From NCBI GenBank assembly GCA_019749835.1, contig JAIEPJ010000087.1, positions 1 through 64,000 on the forward strand: 64,000 bases of DNA. The letters run 5' to 3'. Below are positions 53,627 to 62,721 of this stretch, piece after piece (positions within the stretch are counted from its first letter, which is position 1; every line of letters begins with the position of its first letter). Source of the stretch: Phreatobacter sp. GTDB taxonomy: Bacteria > Pseudomonadota > Alphaproteobacteria > Rhizobiales > Phreatobacteraceae. Both the position numbers and the translations under genes were made by a program. The notes beneath the pieces were generated by a model. It was not told where the DNA came from and made no database searches. It was given only the letters and a program-made list of their open reading frames with translations.

Positions 53627-54624
53627 GCTCCGGGACCTTCGCAGCCTATCGCCCGATCCTCATCGCCATCGCAGCCCTTGCAGCCCTGCCGCTGGCCGTG
53701 CCCATGCTCGTCGGCGCCGGCCTCTTCGCCGGTCCCAACACCTTCTACAACCTGATGATCTTCATCCTGATCATCACGCTGGCGGCGCAGGGCTGGAACA
53801 TTGCCGGCGGCTATGGCGGCCAGTTCTCCTTCGGTCACGCCGCCTTCTTCGGCACGGGCGCCTATGCCCAGGCGGTGCTGCAGACCCGCTATGGCGTCAA
53901 TGCCTGGGCGGCGCTGCCGGTGGCCATGGCGCTGGGCGGTCTCGTCGGAGCGGTCATCGGCCTGCTCGCCTTCCGCGCCCGCCTGCGCGGTTCCTATTTC
54001 GCCCTGGTCACGCTCGCCTTCGCCGAGGTCTTCCGCATCCTCGCCAATGCCACCCCGATCACCGGCGGCGCCGCCGGCACGCTGGTGCCGCTGCGCATCG
54101 GCTTCGGCCAGATGCAGTTCGACGCTCCCGCCGCCTTCTTCTACCTCGCGCTCGCCTTCGTCGCCGTCGTGCTCATCCTCAACCGGCTGCTCGAGCGCTC
54201 GCGCTTCGGCGCCTGGCTCGTGGCCGTCAGGGAAAACGAGGACGCCGCCCGCGCTCTCGGCGTCGACACGCTCACGGTCAAGCTCAAGGCGATCACGCTG
54301 TCGGCCGCCATCACGGCGGTGGCCGGCGCGCTCTATACCCAGAAGTTCCTCTATGTCGACGCCAACATCGCCTATGGCGCCTGGATCTCGGTGGAGGCAC
54401 TGCTGGCGCCCATCGTCGGCGGCATCGGCACGGTCTTCGGCCCGCTCATCGGCGCCATCGCGCTGATCGGCCTCGGCGAGGCGGCAAAGACCGTCATCCA
54501 CGCCGCTTTCGGCTCCGCCGTTCCAGGCGTCGACCTCGTCGTCTACGGCTTGCTGCTGATCGTCGTCATCGCTTTCGCACCGCGCGGCCTCATCGGTCTG
54601 CTGCGAACCGGGGGAGGGCGCTGA
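53623..54624 (+). CDS. livM: LivM-type ABC permease
   Basis: A 333-residue inner-membrane protein, about 9 segments. ITLAAQGWNIAGGYGGQFSF and SFGHAAFFGTGAYAQAVLQ are the LivM signature; AVRENEDAARALGVDT is the EAA-like coupling loop; SVEALLAPIVGGIGTVFGP lies near the end. Partner of LivH. Overlaps livH by 4 bp and livG by 1 bp (TGATG). Confidence 0.94.
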   Translation: MSSGTFAAYRPILIAIAALAALPLAVPMLVGAGLFAGPNTFYNLMIFILIITLAAQGWNIAGGYGGQFSFGHAAFFGTGAYAQAVLQTRYGVNAWAALPVAMALGGLVGAVIGLLAFRARLRGSYFALVTLAFAEVFRILANATPITGGAAGTLVPLRIGFGQMQFDAPAAFFYLALAFVAVVLILNRLLERSRFGAWLVAVRENEDAARALGVDTLTVKLKAITLSAAITAVAGALYTQKFLYVDANIAYGAWISVEALLAPIVGGIGTVFGPLIGAIALIGLGEAAKTVIHAAFGSAVPGVDLVVYGLLLIVVIAFAPRGLIGLLRTGGGR

Positions 54625-55364
54625 TGCTGGAGGTTCAGGGCCTCACCAAGCGCTTCGGCGGCCTCGTCGCGGTCAGCGACGTCAGCCTCACCGTGCCCGA
54701 GGGATCGATCACCGGGCTCATCGGCCCCAATGGCGCCGGCAAGACCACGCTCTTCACGCTGGTCTCCGGTTTCCAGACCCCGAGCACCGGGCGCGTGCTC
54801 TTCCGCGGCGACGATATCACCGGCCGGACGCCGGAGAGCCTCGCGGTCCTCGGCATCGCCCGCACCTTCCAGATCGTCCAGCCCTTTGCCGGCCTGTCGG
54901 TGCTGGAGAACGTCGCGGTTGGCGCCTATCTGCGCTGCCCCCACCGGGCCGAGGCCATGGCCCATGCCGAGGCCGTGGCGGGCAGGGTCGGCCTGACCGA
55001 TCTCGGCCGCCCGGCCTCCTCACTGACGGTGGCCGGCCGCAAGCGGCTCGAACTGGCCCGGGCGCTGGCGACCGGGCCCCGCCTCCTGCTGCTCGACGAG
55101 GTGCTGGCCGGCCTCAACCCCTCCGAGATCCGCGACATCATCCCGGTGATTCGGGCGATCCGGGAGACCGGGGTGACGATCCTGATGATCGAACATGTCA
55201 TGCAGGCGGTGATGAGCCTGTGCGAACATGTCCATGTCCTCGCCAACGGCCGCCTCATCGCCGCCGGCACGCCGGCCGAGGTGGTGGGCAATCCGGCGGT
55301 CGTCGAGGCCTATCTCGGTCACGGCGCGGCGGGGCGCCTGCAGAAGGGGGCGGCCCATGGCTGA
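54624..55364 (+). CDS. livG: LivG-type ABC ATPase
   Basis: A 246-residue ATP-binding subunit. MLEVQGLTKRFGGLVAVSDV at the start, Walker A GPNGAGKTT, the LivG-specific GIARTFQIVQPFAGLSVLEN, Walker B LLLLDEVLAGLNPSE and the switch His in LMIEHVM. The usual LSGG signature is replaced by LTVAGRKRLELARAL, a variation seen in some LivG proteins. Drives import with LivF. Confidence 0.93.
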   Translation: MLEVQGLTKRFGGLVAVSDVSLTVPEGSITGLIGPNGAGKTTLFTLVSGFQTPSTGRVLFRGDDITGRTPESLAVLGIARTFQIVQPFAGLSVLENVAVGAYLRCPHRAEAMAHAEAVAGRVGLTDLGRPASSLTVAGRKRLELARALATGPRLLLLDEVLAGLNPSEIRDIIPVIRAIRETGVTILMIEHVMQAVMSLCEHVHVLANGRLIAAGTPAEVVGNPAVVEAYLGHGAAGRLQKGAAHG

Positions 55365-56070
55365 ACCGATCCTGTCGGTCGAAGGCCTCGTCGCCGGCTA
55401 TGGCGCGACGGAAATCCTGCGCGGCCTGTCGATGAGCGTCGCCCCCGGCGAGATCGTCGCCGTTCTCGGCTCCAACGGCGTCGGCAAGACGACGCTGAAC
55501 ATGGTCCTGTCGGGGATCCTGCGCGCCAGCGCCGGCACCGTCCGCTTCCTGGGCGAGGACATCACGCGCGCGAGCCCGGGCGAGATCGTCGCGCGTGGCC
55601 TGATCCACGTGCCGGAGGGTCGCAAGATCTTCCCCAACATGACCGTGCGCGAGAACCTCGTGCTCGGCTCCTACCGGCGCGGCAAGGCGGCGCGCGCCGG
55701 CAATCTCGAGCGGGTGTTCTCCACCTTTCCCCGTCTGCGCGAGCGCAGCGGCCAGCTGGCAGGAACCCTTTCGGGCGGCGAGCAGCAGATGCTCGCCATC
55801 GGCCGCGGCATGATGGCCGAGCCGAAGCTCCTGATCCTCGACGAGCCCTCGCTCGGCCTCTCGCCGCTGCTGGTGGAGGAGATGTTCACCCTGGTGCGGC
55901 AGATCCATGCCGAGGGGCTCGCTGTCCTGCTTGTCGAGCAGAACGTCGTCCAGTCGCTGGAGGTTGCGGCCCGCGCCTTCATTCTGGAAAACGGCATCTT
56001 CGCGCTGTCGGGGACGGCGGCGGACCTCGCCGCCAGCGACGACCTGCGCCGCGCCTATCTGGGCCTGTAA
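55357..56070 (+). CDS. livF: LivF-type ABC ATPase
   Basis: A 237-residue ATP-binding subunit, overlapping livG by 8 bp. MAEPILSVEGLVAGYGATEI, Walker A GSNGVGKTT, VPEGRKIFPNMTVRENL, signature LSGGEQQMLAIGRGMM, Walker B LLILDEPSLGLSP and VEQNVVQSLEVAARAF. Standard LivF. Completes the five-gene importer. Confidence 0.94.
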   Translation: MAEPILSVEGLVAGYGATEILRGLSMSVAPGEIVAVLGSNGVGKTTLNMVLSGILRASAGTVRFLGEDITRASPGEIVARGLIHVPEGRKIFPNMTVRENLVLGSYRRGKAARAGNLERVFSTFPRLRERSGQLAGTLSGGEQQMLAIGRGMMAEPKLLILDEPSLGLSPLLVEEMFTLVRQIHAEGLAVLLVEQNVVQSLEVAARAFILENGIFALSGTAADLAASDDLRRAYLGL

Positions 56071-56131
56071 CGATGGCCCGACCCTTTCCTTCCAAGCCTT
56101 TCATGACCAAGCGCCTTGCCGGAGACTGCCG

Positions 56132-57016
56132 ATGACCAGCCCTGCCCAGATCCTGCGCGCCCGGCTCGACCGGCGCCCCGTGCTGGTCGCGCCCGGTGTC
56201 GTCGATCCGCTCACCGCCCAGATCGCCGTCGATGCCGGCTTCGAGGCGCTCTATCTGACCGGCGCCGGCATCGCCTACACCCAGCTCGGCATGCCCGATA
56301 TCGGCCTCACCACCATGACCGAGGTGAGCAACGTCATTGCCCGCATCGCCGACAAGGTGAACGTGCCGCTGATCGTCGACGGCGACACCGGCTTCGGCAA
56401 TGCCATCTCGGTCCAGCGCACCGTGCGCGTCTTCGAACGGGCCGGGGCGTCGGCCATCCAGATCGAGGACCAGACCTTCCCCAAGCGCTGCGGCCATCTG
56501 CGCGGCAAGGACGTGATGCCGACGGACGACATGGTCGGCAAGATCAAGGCGGCGGTGGACGCCCGCGCCAATGGCATGCTCGTCATCGGCCGTACCGATG
56601 CCGGCGCCGTCGAGGGCTTCGAGCGGGCCTTCGAACGGGCCGAGCGCTATGCCGAGGCGGGGGCCGACATCATTTTCGTCGAGGCGCCGCGCACCCGCGA
56701 GGAGCTCTCTGCTGTCCCGACGCGGCTCGGCCATATGCGCCCCCTGATGGCCAATATGGTCGAGGGCGGCCGAACGCCGATGACGCCGGTCAGGGACCTG
56801 GAGGCCATGGGCTACAGTCTCGTGGTCTTTTCGGCCGGCGTGGTCCGGGCCATGGCGAAGACCGCCCGCCGGTTCTACGACACGCTCCGCGCCGACGGCA
56901 CCTCCGATGCGGTGCGCGATGAGATGTATTCCTTCGACGAGCTCGCCGACATGGTCGGCACCACCGCGCTTCTGGAGGCGGGCAAGCGCTATGACCCGGC
57001 CGGGGGCGGGGCATGA
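56132..57016 (+). CDS. Isocitrate lyase/PEP mutase-family C-C lyase
   Basis: A 294-residue TIM-barrel enzyme from ATG 56132, after GGAGACTGCC. VAPGVVDPLTAQIAVDAGFE and VDGDTGFGNA bind Mg2+ and substrate; the active-site loop FPKRCGHLRGK has the Cys required by lyases (isocitrate, methylisocitrate, 2,3-dimethylmalate and oxaloacetate-type members). It would cleave a 2-hydroxy di- or tricarboxylate to pyruvate/glyoxylate plus a second acid. Mutase-only members lack this Cys. Overlaps hyuB by ATGA, so translation is coupled. Confidence 0.88.
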   Translation: MTSPAQILRARLDRRPVLVAPGVVDPLTAQIAVDAGFEALYLTGAGIAYTQLGMPDIGLTTMTEVSNVIARIADKVNVPLIVDGDTGFGNAISVQRTVRVFERAGASAIQIEDQTFPKRCGHLRGKDVMPTDDMVGKIKAAVDARANGMLVIGRTDAGAVEGFERAFERAERYAEAGADIIFVEAPRTREELSAVPTRLGHMRPLMANMVEGGRTPMTPVRDLEAMGYSLVVFSAGVVRAMAKTARRFYDTLRADGTSDAVRDEMYSFDELADMVGTTALLEAGKRYDPAGGGA

Positions 57017-58665
57017 CGCTCGATCCCGTCACGCTCGCGGTCCTCAAGGGGCGGCTGGAGCAGATCGCCGACGAGATGGACGCGACGCTCTACCGCTCCG
57101 CCTTCAACCCGATCATCGCCGAGGCGCGCGACGCCTGCCATGGCCTCTACCACCGCGAGACCGGCGACACGCTGGTCCAGGGCACCAAGGGCCTGCCGAT
57201 CTTCGTTGGCGCCATGGCCTTTGCGGTGAAGGCGGTGATCGACAAGGTGAAGGCGCAGGGCGGGCTTTCCCCGGGCGACACCTTCATCTTCAACGACCCC
57301 TATGCCGGCGGCACCCATCTCAACGATTTCCGGCTTGTACGTCCGGTCTTCCGTGACGGGGCGCTGTTCTGTTGGCTCGCCTCGGCCGGTCACTGGCTGG
57401 ACATCGGCGGCAACGTGCCCGGCGGCTACAATCCGGTGGCGACCGAGAGCTTCCAGGAAGGCGTGCTGATCCCGGTGGTGAAGCTCGTTTCGGCCGGCGA
57501 AACCCGGCAGGACATCCTGGACATCCTCACTGCCAATTCCCGCCTGCCGAATTCGAACTGGGGCGACCTCAACGGTCAGCTCAACGCGCTCGATCTCGGC
57601 GAGATCAGGCTCAACGCCCTGCTCGACCAGTATGGCGCCGCCACGATCGACCAGGCCTTCGTTGCCTTTTCCAGCCGCGCCGAGGCCCTCATGCGAGAGG
57701 CTGTGTCGGCCCTTCCCGACGGCACCTATGCCTTTGAGGACTACCTCGACAATGACGGTATCGTCGACGCGCGGCTGACGGTGGCGCTCGACCTCACCAT
57801 CGCCGGCGAGACCATGGTGCTCGACTTCTCCCGCTCCTCGCCACCCTGCGCTGGCCCGATCAACATCTCCGTGCCGACGACGATCGCCGCCTGCTATGTC
57901 GCCCTCAAACATGTCTTTACGGACGTGCCGGCCAATGCGGGCTGCCTCAAGCCCATCACCTTCGTCGTACCGGGCACGACCCTGCTTGGCGCCGGGGCGC
58001 CCAAGCCGATGGCCGGCTATACCGAGACGATCCTCCGCCTGATCGGCGTCGTCTTCGGCGCCCTGGCGAAGGCGGTGCCCGATCGCGCCACCGCCGGCCC
58101 CTTCGGCACGATCAACGCCCTCTCCATGGCCGGCCATCGCGCTGACGGCAGCCGCTGGGTGATGTTCAACTTCTTCGGCGGCGGTCTCGGCGGGAATCCC
58201 GAGAGCGACGGGCTCAACCACGCCAACAACCCGATCTCGACCGCCACCATGCCGCCGGTGGAGATCCTTGAGGCCGCCTATCCCATCCTGTTCACGCAAT
58301 GGGCGCTGCGGCCCGATTCTGCTGGCTTGGGCGCCCATCGCGGCGGCCTCGGTGCCATCTACGAGATCGAGGTGCTGGACCCGCGCGGGGCCGACGTCTT
58401 CCTGCTCGGCGAGCGCGGCCGCTTCGCGCCCTTCGGTGTCAATGGCGGCGGGGAGGGGGCTCTCAACCGGTTCACCTGGACCAATGGCGGCCTCACCGGC
58501 ACCCCGCCCATGGCCTCCAAGGTCACCGGGGTGAAGCTCGGCCAGGGCGGCCGTGTCAGGTTGGAGACGCCGGGCGGCGGCGGCTTCGGCGATCCCGCCG
58601 GGCGCGATCCGGCGGCGACCGCGCGCGATCATCGGCTCGGCTATGTGACCGGAGCGAAGGCATGA
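57013..58665 (+). CDS. hyuB: Hydantoinase/oxoprolinase subunit B
   Basis: A 550-residue protein. It starts LDPVTLAVLKGRLEQIADEM and contains FIFNDPYAGGTHLNDFRL, SAGHWLDIGGNVPGGYN and, near the end, GGGGFGDPAGRDP, all standard for HyuB/N-methylhydantoinase B. With HyuA it forms an ATP-dependent cyclic-amide (hydantoin, 5-oxoproline) hydrolase or a related carboxylase. The order B before A is the reverse of many operons. Overlaps hyuA by 4 bp (ATGA, 58662-58665). Confidence 0.92.
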   Translation: MTLDPVTLAVLKGRLEQIADEMDATLYRSAFNPIIAEARDACHGLYHRETGDTLVQGTKGLPIFVGAMAFAVKAVIDKVKAQGGLSPGDTFIFNDPYAGGTHLNDFRLVRPVFRDGALFCWLASAGHWLDIGGNVPGGYNPVATESFQEGVLIPVVKLVSAGETRQDILDILTANSRLPNSNWGDLNGQLNALDLGEIRLNALLDQYGAATIDQAFVAFSSRAEALMREAVSALPDGTYAFEDYLDNDGIVDARLTVALDLTIAGETMVLDFSRSSPPCAGPINISVPTTIAACYVALKHVFTDVPANAGCLKPITFVVPGTTLLGAGAPKPMAGYTETILRLIGVVFGALAKAVPDRATAGPFGTINALSMAGHRADGSRWVMFNFFGGGLGGNPESDGLNHANNPISTATMPPVEILEAAYPILFTQWALRPDSAGLGAHRGGLGAIYEIEVLDPRGADVFLLGERGRFAPFGVNGGGEGALNRFTWTNGGLTGTPPMASKVTGVKLGQGGRVRLETPGGGGFGDPAGRDPAATARDHRLGYVTGAKA

Positions 58666-60707
58666 CCACCCTCGTCGGCGTCGATGTCGGTGGCACCTTC
58701 ACCGATCTGTTCTTCCTGGACGAGGCGACGGGCACGTTCCGCACCGCCAAGGTCCCGTCCAACCGCGGTGACGAGGCCGTCGGCTTCCTCGAGGGGCTGA
58801 AGACCTTCGGCGCATTGTCCGACCTCGGATCCATCGTCCATGGCACGACGGTGGGCACCAACGCCCTTCTGGAGCGCAAGGGCGCGCGCATTGGCGTCAT
58901 CACCACGGCCGGCTTCCGGGATGTTCTCGAAATGCGCCGCCGCGACCGCCGCAACACCTGGGGTCTGTGGGGCGACTTCACCCCCATTGCTGACCGGGAC
59001 CTGCGCGTCGAGGTCATCGAGCGGACGCTCGCCGACGGCACCGTGCGCCAGGCAGTGGACCCGGCGGAGGTCGCCGCCGCGGCGCGGGCCCTGGTCGCCG
59101 CGGGCGCGACGGCACTCGCCGTCGTCTTCGTCAACGCCTATGCCAATCCCGCCAATGAGAGGGCCGCGGCCGCGGCCGCCCGCGCCGTCTGGCCGAACGA
59201 GCATGTGTCGGTCTCCTCCGAGATCCTGCCGGAGATCCGCGAGTTCGAGCGCGCCTCGACCACCGCCCTCAACGCCTATCTTCAGCCCGTTGTCGGCTCC
59301 TATCTCGCGAAGCTGGAAGCGGCACTCGCGGGCGAGGCCTTTGCCGGCGCCTTCCACATCGTCCAGTCCAACGGTGGCGTCATGTCGACGGCGACCGCCC
59401 GACGCCTGCCGGTGCGCACCGCTCTGTCCGGCCCTGCCGCCGGCGTCATCGCCGCGGCGGCCATCGCCACCGCTGCCGGCTATCCCGACATCATCACCGG
59501 CGATCTCGGCGGCACATCGTTCGACGTGTCGCTGATCGCCGGCGGCGAGGCCGCGCTGGCCGCCCAGACCACCATCGATTTCGGCCTCGTCATCCGCTCG
59601 CCGATGATCGAGATCACCACGATCGGGGCAGGGGGCGGTTCCATCGCCCGTGTCGACCGCGGCGGCTTTCTCGAGGTCGGGCCCGAAAGCGCGGGCTCGC
59701 GTCCCGGCCCCGTGGCCTATGGCCAGGGCAACGACCGCCCGACGCTGACCGATGCCAATATCGTCCTAGGACGGATCAATGCCGACCGTCCCATTGGCGG
59801 CAAGCTCCAGCGGCTCGACGTCGAGGCGGCGCGGCGGGCGCTCGCCCGCCATGTCGGCGAACCGCTCGGCCTCACGCCGGAAGAGGCGGCCGAGGCGGTC
59901 GTGCGCATCGCCGATGCGCGTATGGCCGGCGCCATCCGCCTCGTCTCGGTGGAGCGCGGCCACGATCCCGGGACTTTCGCCTTCGTGCCCTTCGGCGGCG
60001 GCGGCGCCCTGCATGCCGGCGCGCTGATCGCCGATATCGGCCTCAGGGCGGCGCTGGTGCCGCGCTTTCCCGGTGTCACCTCGGCCATGGGCTGCGTCAT
60101 GGCCGATATCCGCCACGACCAGGTGCAGACGCTGAACCTCGTCCTCGGTAGCCTCGACGCGGGAGCCCTCGACCGCCGCATGGCGGAGGAAGGCGCCGCT
60201 GCCCACGCCGTCGTCGCCGGCGCCGGACTCACCGTCGGGCGGATCGACGTCACCTACGAACTGGACATGCACTATCTCGGGCAAACCCATACCGTCGCCG
60301 TGCCGCTGCCGGTGACGTTGACCGAGGGCCGCACCGGCATCACCGCGGCCATTGTCGCTCAGGCCTTCGAGGCGGCCTATTCGCGGGCCTTTTCCCGCCT
60401 GCTGCCGGGCCTCGGCATCCGCATCGTCAACCTGCGCACCACTGCCATTGGCCGCCGTCCGGCCATCGACCTCGCCGCGCTGGCGCCGGACGCCTCCGCC
60501 TCTCTGGCCAAGGCGCGAACCGGCAGCCGCTCCGTCTGGTTTGGCGGCTGGCGCGAGACGGCGGTCTTCTCCCGCCTCGACCTTCCGGTCGAGGCCGTGG
60601 TCGAGGGTCCGGCCGTGCTCGAACAGCCCGATGCCACGATCCTCGTGCCGCCCGGCCAGCGGGCGCGCGTCGACCGCTTCGGCAACCTCGTGCTGGAATG
60701 CGCCTGA
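58662..60707 (+). CDS. hyuA: Hydantoinase/oxoprolinase subunit A
   Basis: A 681-residue ATPase-fold subunit from ATG 58662. LVGVDVGGTFTDLFFLDEAT is the ATP-binding start, VHGTTVGTNALLERKGARIG follows, then TGDLGGTSFDVSLIAGGE (phosphate loop 2) and FVPFGGGGALHAGALI. It phosphorylates the cyclic amide so that subunit B can open the ring. The substrate is undefined; 5-oxoproline, hydantoins and cyclic imides are candidates. The stop overlaps the next start as TGATG. Confidence 0.94.
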   Translation: MTTLVGVDVGGTFTDLFFLDEATGTFRTAKVPSNRGDEAVGFLEGLKTFGALSDLGSIVHGTTVGTNALLERKGARIGVITTAGFRDVLEMRRRDRRNTWGLWGDFTPIADRDLRVEVIERTLADGTVRQAVDPAEVAAAARALVAAGATALAVVFVNAYANPANERAAAAAARAVWPNEHVSVSSEILPEIREFERASTTALNAYLQPVVGSYLAKLEAALAGEAFAGAFHIVQSNGGVMSTATARRLPVRTALSGPAAGVIAAAAIATAAGYPDIITGDLGGTSFDVSLIAGGEAALAAQTTIDFGLVIRSPMIEITTIGAGGGSIARVDRGGFLEVGPESAGSRPGPVAYGQGNDRPTLTDANIVLGRINADRPIGGKLQRLDVEAARRALARHVGEPLGLTPEEAAEAVVRIADARMAGAIRLVSVERGHDPGTFAFVPFGGGGALHAGALIADIGLRAALVPRFPGVTSAMGCVMADIRHDQVQTLNLVLGSLDAGALDRRMAEEGAAAHAVVAGAGLTVGRIDVTYELDMHYLGQTHTVAVPLPVTLTEGRTGITAAIVAQAFEAAYSRAFSRLLPGLGIRIVNLRTTAIGRRPAIDLAALAPDASASLAKARTGSRSVWFGGWRETAVFSRLDLPVEAVVEGPAVLEQPDATILVPPGQRARVDRFGNLVLECA

Positions 60708-61303
60708 TGGATATCGCCCGAACCGCGCTGCTCGTCTGCGACCTGCAGAACGACTTCCTCCACCCCGACGGCGCCTATGGCCGGGCGCGGCAGTCCGCGC
60801 CCGAGATCGCCGCGCTCCCCGCGCGCCTGAAGCCGCTGGCGGATCTGATCCGCGCCAGGGGAGGCTGGATCGTCTCCACCCATTTCACCCTCGTTCCGGG
60901 CAAGGGCGGCGAGCCCTTCATCTCCGACCACCTGAAGCAACTCCGTCCCTTCCTCGGGAAGGGTGATTTCGTGCCCGGTTCGTGGGGCCACGACACGGTC
61001 GACGCCCTGCAGCCCGTCGATATCAAGGTGGAGAAGGTCGCCTATTCCGCCTTCTACATGTCGCGTCTCGAATGGGTGCTGAAGAAGGCGGGCATCGAGA
61101 CGCTGCTCGCCTGCGGCATCGTCACCAATGGTGGAGTCGCCTCGACCGTCCGCGACGCCCATGTCCGCGACTTCCACGTGACCGTCATCGCCGATGGCTG
61201 CGCTGCCTTCTCGCCGCAGGTCCATGACGAGGCCATTGCCGGGCTGAAGCCGGTGGCGCGGATCGCCATGGTCGCTGACCTGATGGCGGAGATCGGCGGG
61301 TGA
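60707..61303 (+). CDS. Isochorismatase-fold hydrolase lacking the usual catalytic Cys
   Basis: A 198-residue protein from ATG 60707 (overlapping the hyuA stop). TALLVCDLQNDFLHPDGAY has the catalytic-type Asp12; VEKVAYSAF has the Lys. The third residue of the triad, Cys in TN-x-C-V of amidases, is Gly here (GIVTNGGVASTVRDA). True isochorismatases such as PhzD and EntB also have Gly at this spot, while nicotinamidases and carbamoylases need Cys. It is therefore unlikely to be a thiol amidase, despite its place beside HyuAB. It may hydrolyse an enol ether or act on another bond. Confidence 0.85.
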   Translation: MDIARTALLVCDLQNDFLHPDGAYGRARQSAPEIAALPARLKPLADLIRARGGWIVSTHFTLVPGKGGEPFISDHLKQLRPFLGKGDFVPGSWGHDTVDALQPVDIKVEKVAYSAFYMSRLEWVLKKAGIETLLACGIVTNGGVASTVRDAHVRDFHVTVIADGCAAFSPQVHDEAIAGLKPVARIAMVADLMAEIGG

Positions 61304-61310
61304 GGACCCC

Positions 61311-62714
61311 ATGTCCCGCATTCTGACCGACGATCTCCCCTTCGATCTGACCGTGCCGGTCGCCATCGTCGGCGGCGGGGCGGCCGGGCTCTGCGCGGCG
61401 CTGGCCGCCCGGGAGGCTGGCATCGATCCGGTGGTCTTCGAACGCGATGCGCTGCCCCAGGGCTCGACGGCCCTCTCGGCGGGCCTCATCCCCGCAGCCG
61501 GCACCGCGGCGCAGCGTGCTGCCGGCATCGTCGATAGCGTCGAGGCCTTTGCCCGCGACATCCAGGCCAAGGCCCATGGCGCGGCCGACCCGGTCGTGCT
61601 GAAGGTGGTGACGGAGGGCGCCGGCCTGGCCATCGACTGGCTCACCGAGCGCCATGGCCTCGCCTTCACCGTCGTCGCCGACTTTTCCTATCCCGGCCAT
61701 TCCGCCCGGCGCATGCACGGCCTGGCCTCGCGCGCCGGGGGCGAGCTCATCGACCGGCTGCGCGCCGCCGCCGAATTCGCCGGTATCGACATCGTCACCG
61801 GGGCGCGTGTCGACGCCCTCGTCGCGACGCCGGAAGGGCGTGTCCGCGGCCTGGTGGTGGCGCGCCCCGACGGGTCGGAGGAACGCATCGGCTGCGACGC
61901 CCTCGTCCTCGCCTGCAACGGTTACGGCGGCAACAAGGACCTCGTCGCAGAGCACATCCCGGCGCTCAAGGACGCGCTCTATTTCGGCCATCCCGGCAAC
62001 CAGGGCGACGCGGTGATCTGGGGGCAGGAACTGGGCGCTGCGCTGCGTCACATGAGCGGGCATCAGGGCCATGGGTCCGTCGCGCATCCCCACGGCATCC
62101 TCGTCTCCTGGGCGGTGATCATGGAGGGCGGGTGCCAGATCAACGCGGCGGGAGAGCGCTTCTGGAACGAGGCTTCCGGCTATTCCGAGGCTGCGCTTGC
62201 CGTGCTCGGTCAGCCCGGCGGCATCGCCTGGGACCTGTTCGACGCCCGCATCGCCGGCATCGCCCGCCAGTTCGAGGACTTCCGCCGGGCCGAGGCGGCG
62301 GGCGCCGTTCTTCACGCGGAATCGATGGATGAACTGGCGGCGCGCCTCAGCATTCCGCCCCAAGTGATTCGCGCGACTCTCGAATCCATCGCCGATCTCA
62401 AGCAGTGTCGAGGCACTGACGGCTTCGGCCGCGACTGGTCGGGCGTTCCCGACCTCGCGCCGCCCTACTGCGCCGTGAAGGTCACCGGCGCGCTGTTCCA
62501 CACCCAGGGCGGCCTCGCCGTGGACGGTGCCGCGCGGGTGCTGCGGAAGGGTGGCACGCCGCTCCCCAATCTTTTCGCGGCAGGGGGCGCCGCGGTGGGG
62601 GTGTCGGGACCGGACGCCTCCGGCTATCTTTCCGGCAACGGGCTCCTGACGGCCGTGGTGCTGGGACGCATCGCCGGCCGTGAGGCGGCCCATCTCATCA
62701 GCGCCGAACCCTGA
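61311..62714 (+). CDS. FAD-dependent dehydrogenase of the fumarate-reductase family
   Basis: A 467-residue flavoprotein. VAIVGGGAAGLCAALAAREA is the FAD Rossmann motif; CDALVLACNGYGGNKDLV and the C-terminal LFAAGGAAVGVSGPDASGYL complete FAD_binding_2. The segment GGCQINAAGERFWNEASGYS resembles tricarballylate dehydrogenase (TcuA) and related enzymes that introduce or remove a C=C next to carboxylates. No N-terminal signal, so cytoplasmic. Starts 8 bp after the hydrolase gene. Confidence 0.87.
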   Translation: MSRILTDDLPFDLTVPVAIVGGGAAGLCAALAAREAGIDPVVFERDALPQGSTALSAGLIPAAGTAAQRAAGIVDSVEAFARDIQAKAHGAADPVVLKVVTEGAGLAIDWLTERHGLAFTVVADFSYPGHSARRMHGLASRAGGELIDRLRAAAEFAGIDIVTGARVDALVATPEGRVRGLVVARPDGSEERIGCDALVLACNGYGGNKDLVAEHIPALKDALYFGHPGNQGDAVIWGQELGAALRHMSGHQGHGSVAHPHGILVSWAVIMEGGCQINAAGERFWNEASGYSEAALAVLGQPGGIAWDLFDARIAGIARQFEDFRRAEAAGAVLHAESMDELAARLSIPPQVIRATLESIADLKQCRGTDGFGRDWSGVPDLAPPYCAVKVTGALFHTQGGLAVDGAARVLRKGGTPLPNLFAAGGAAVGVSGPDASGYLSGNGLLTAVVLGRIAGREAAHLISAEP

Positions 62715-62721
62715 GAGCCCC

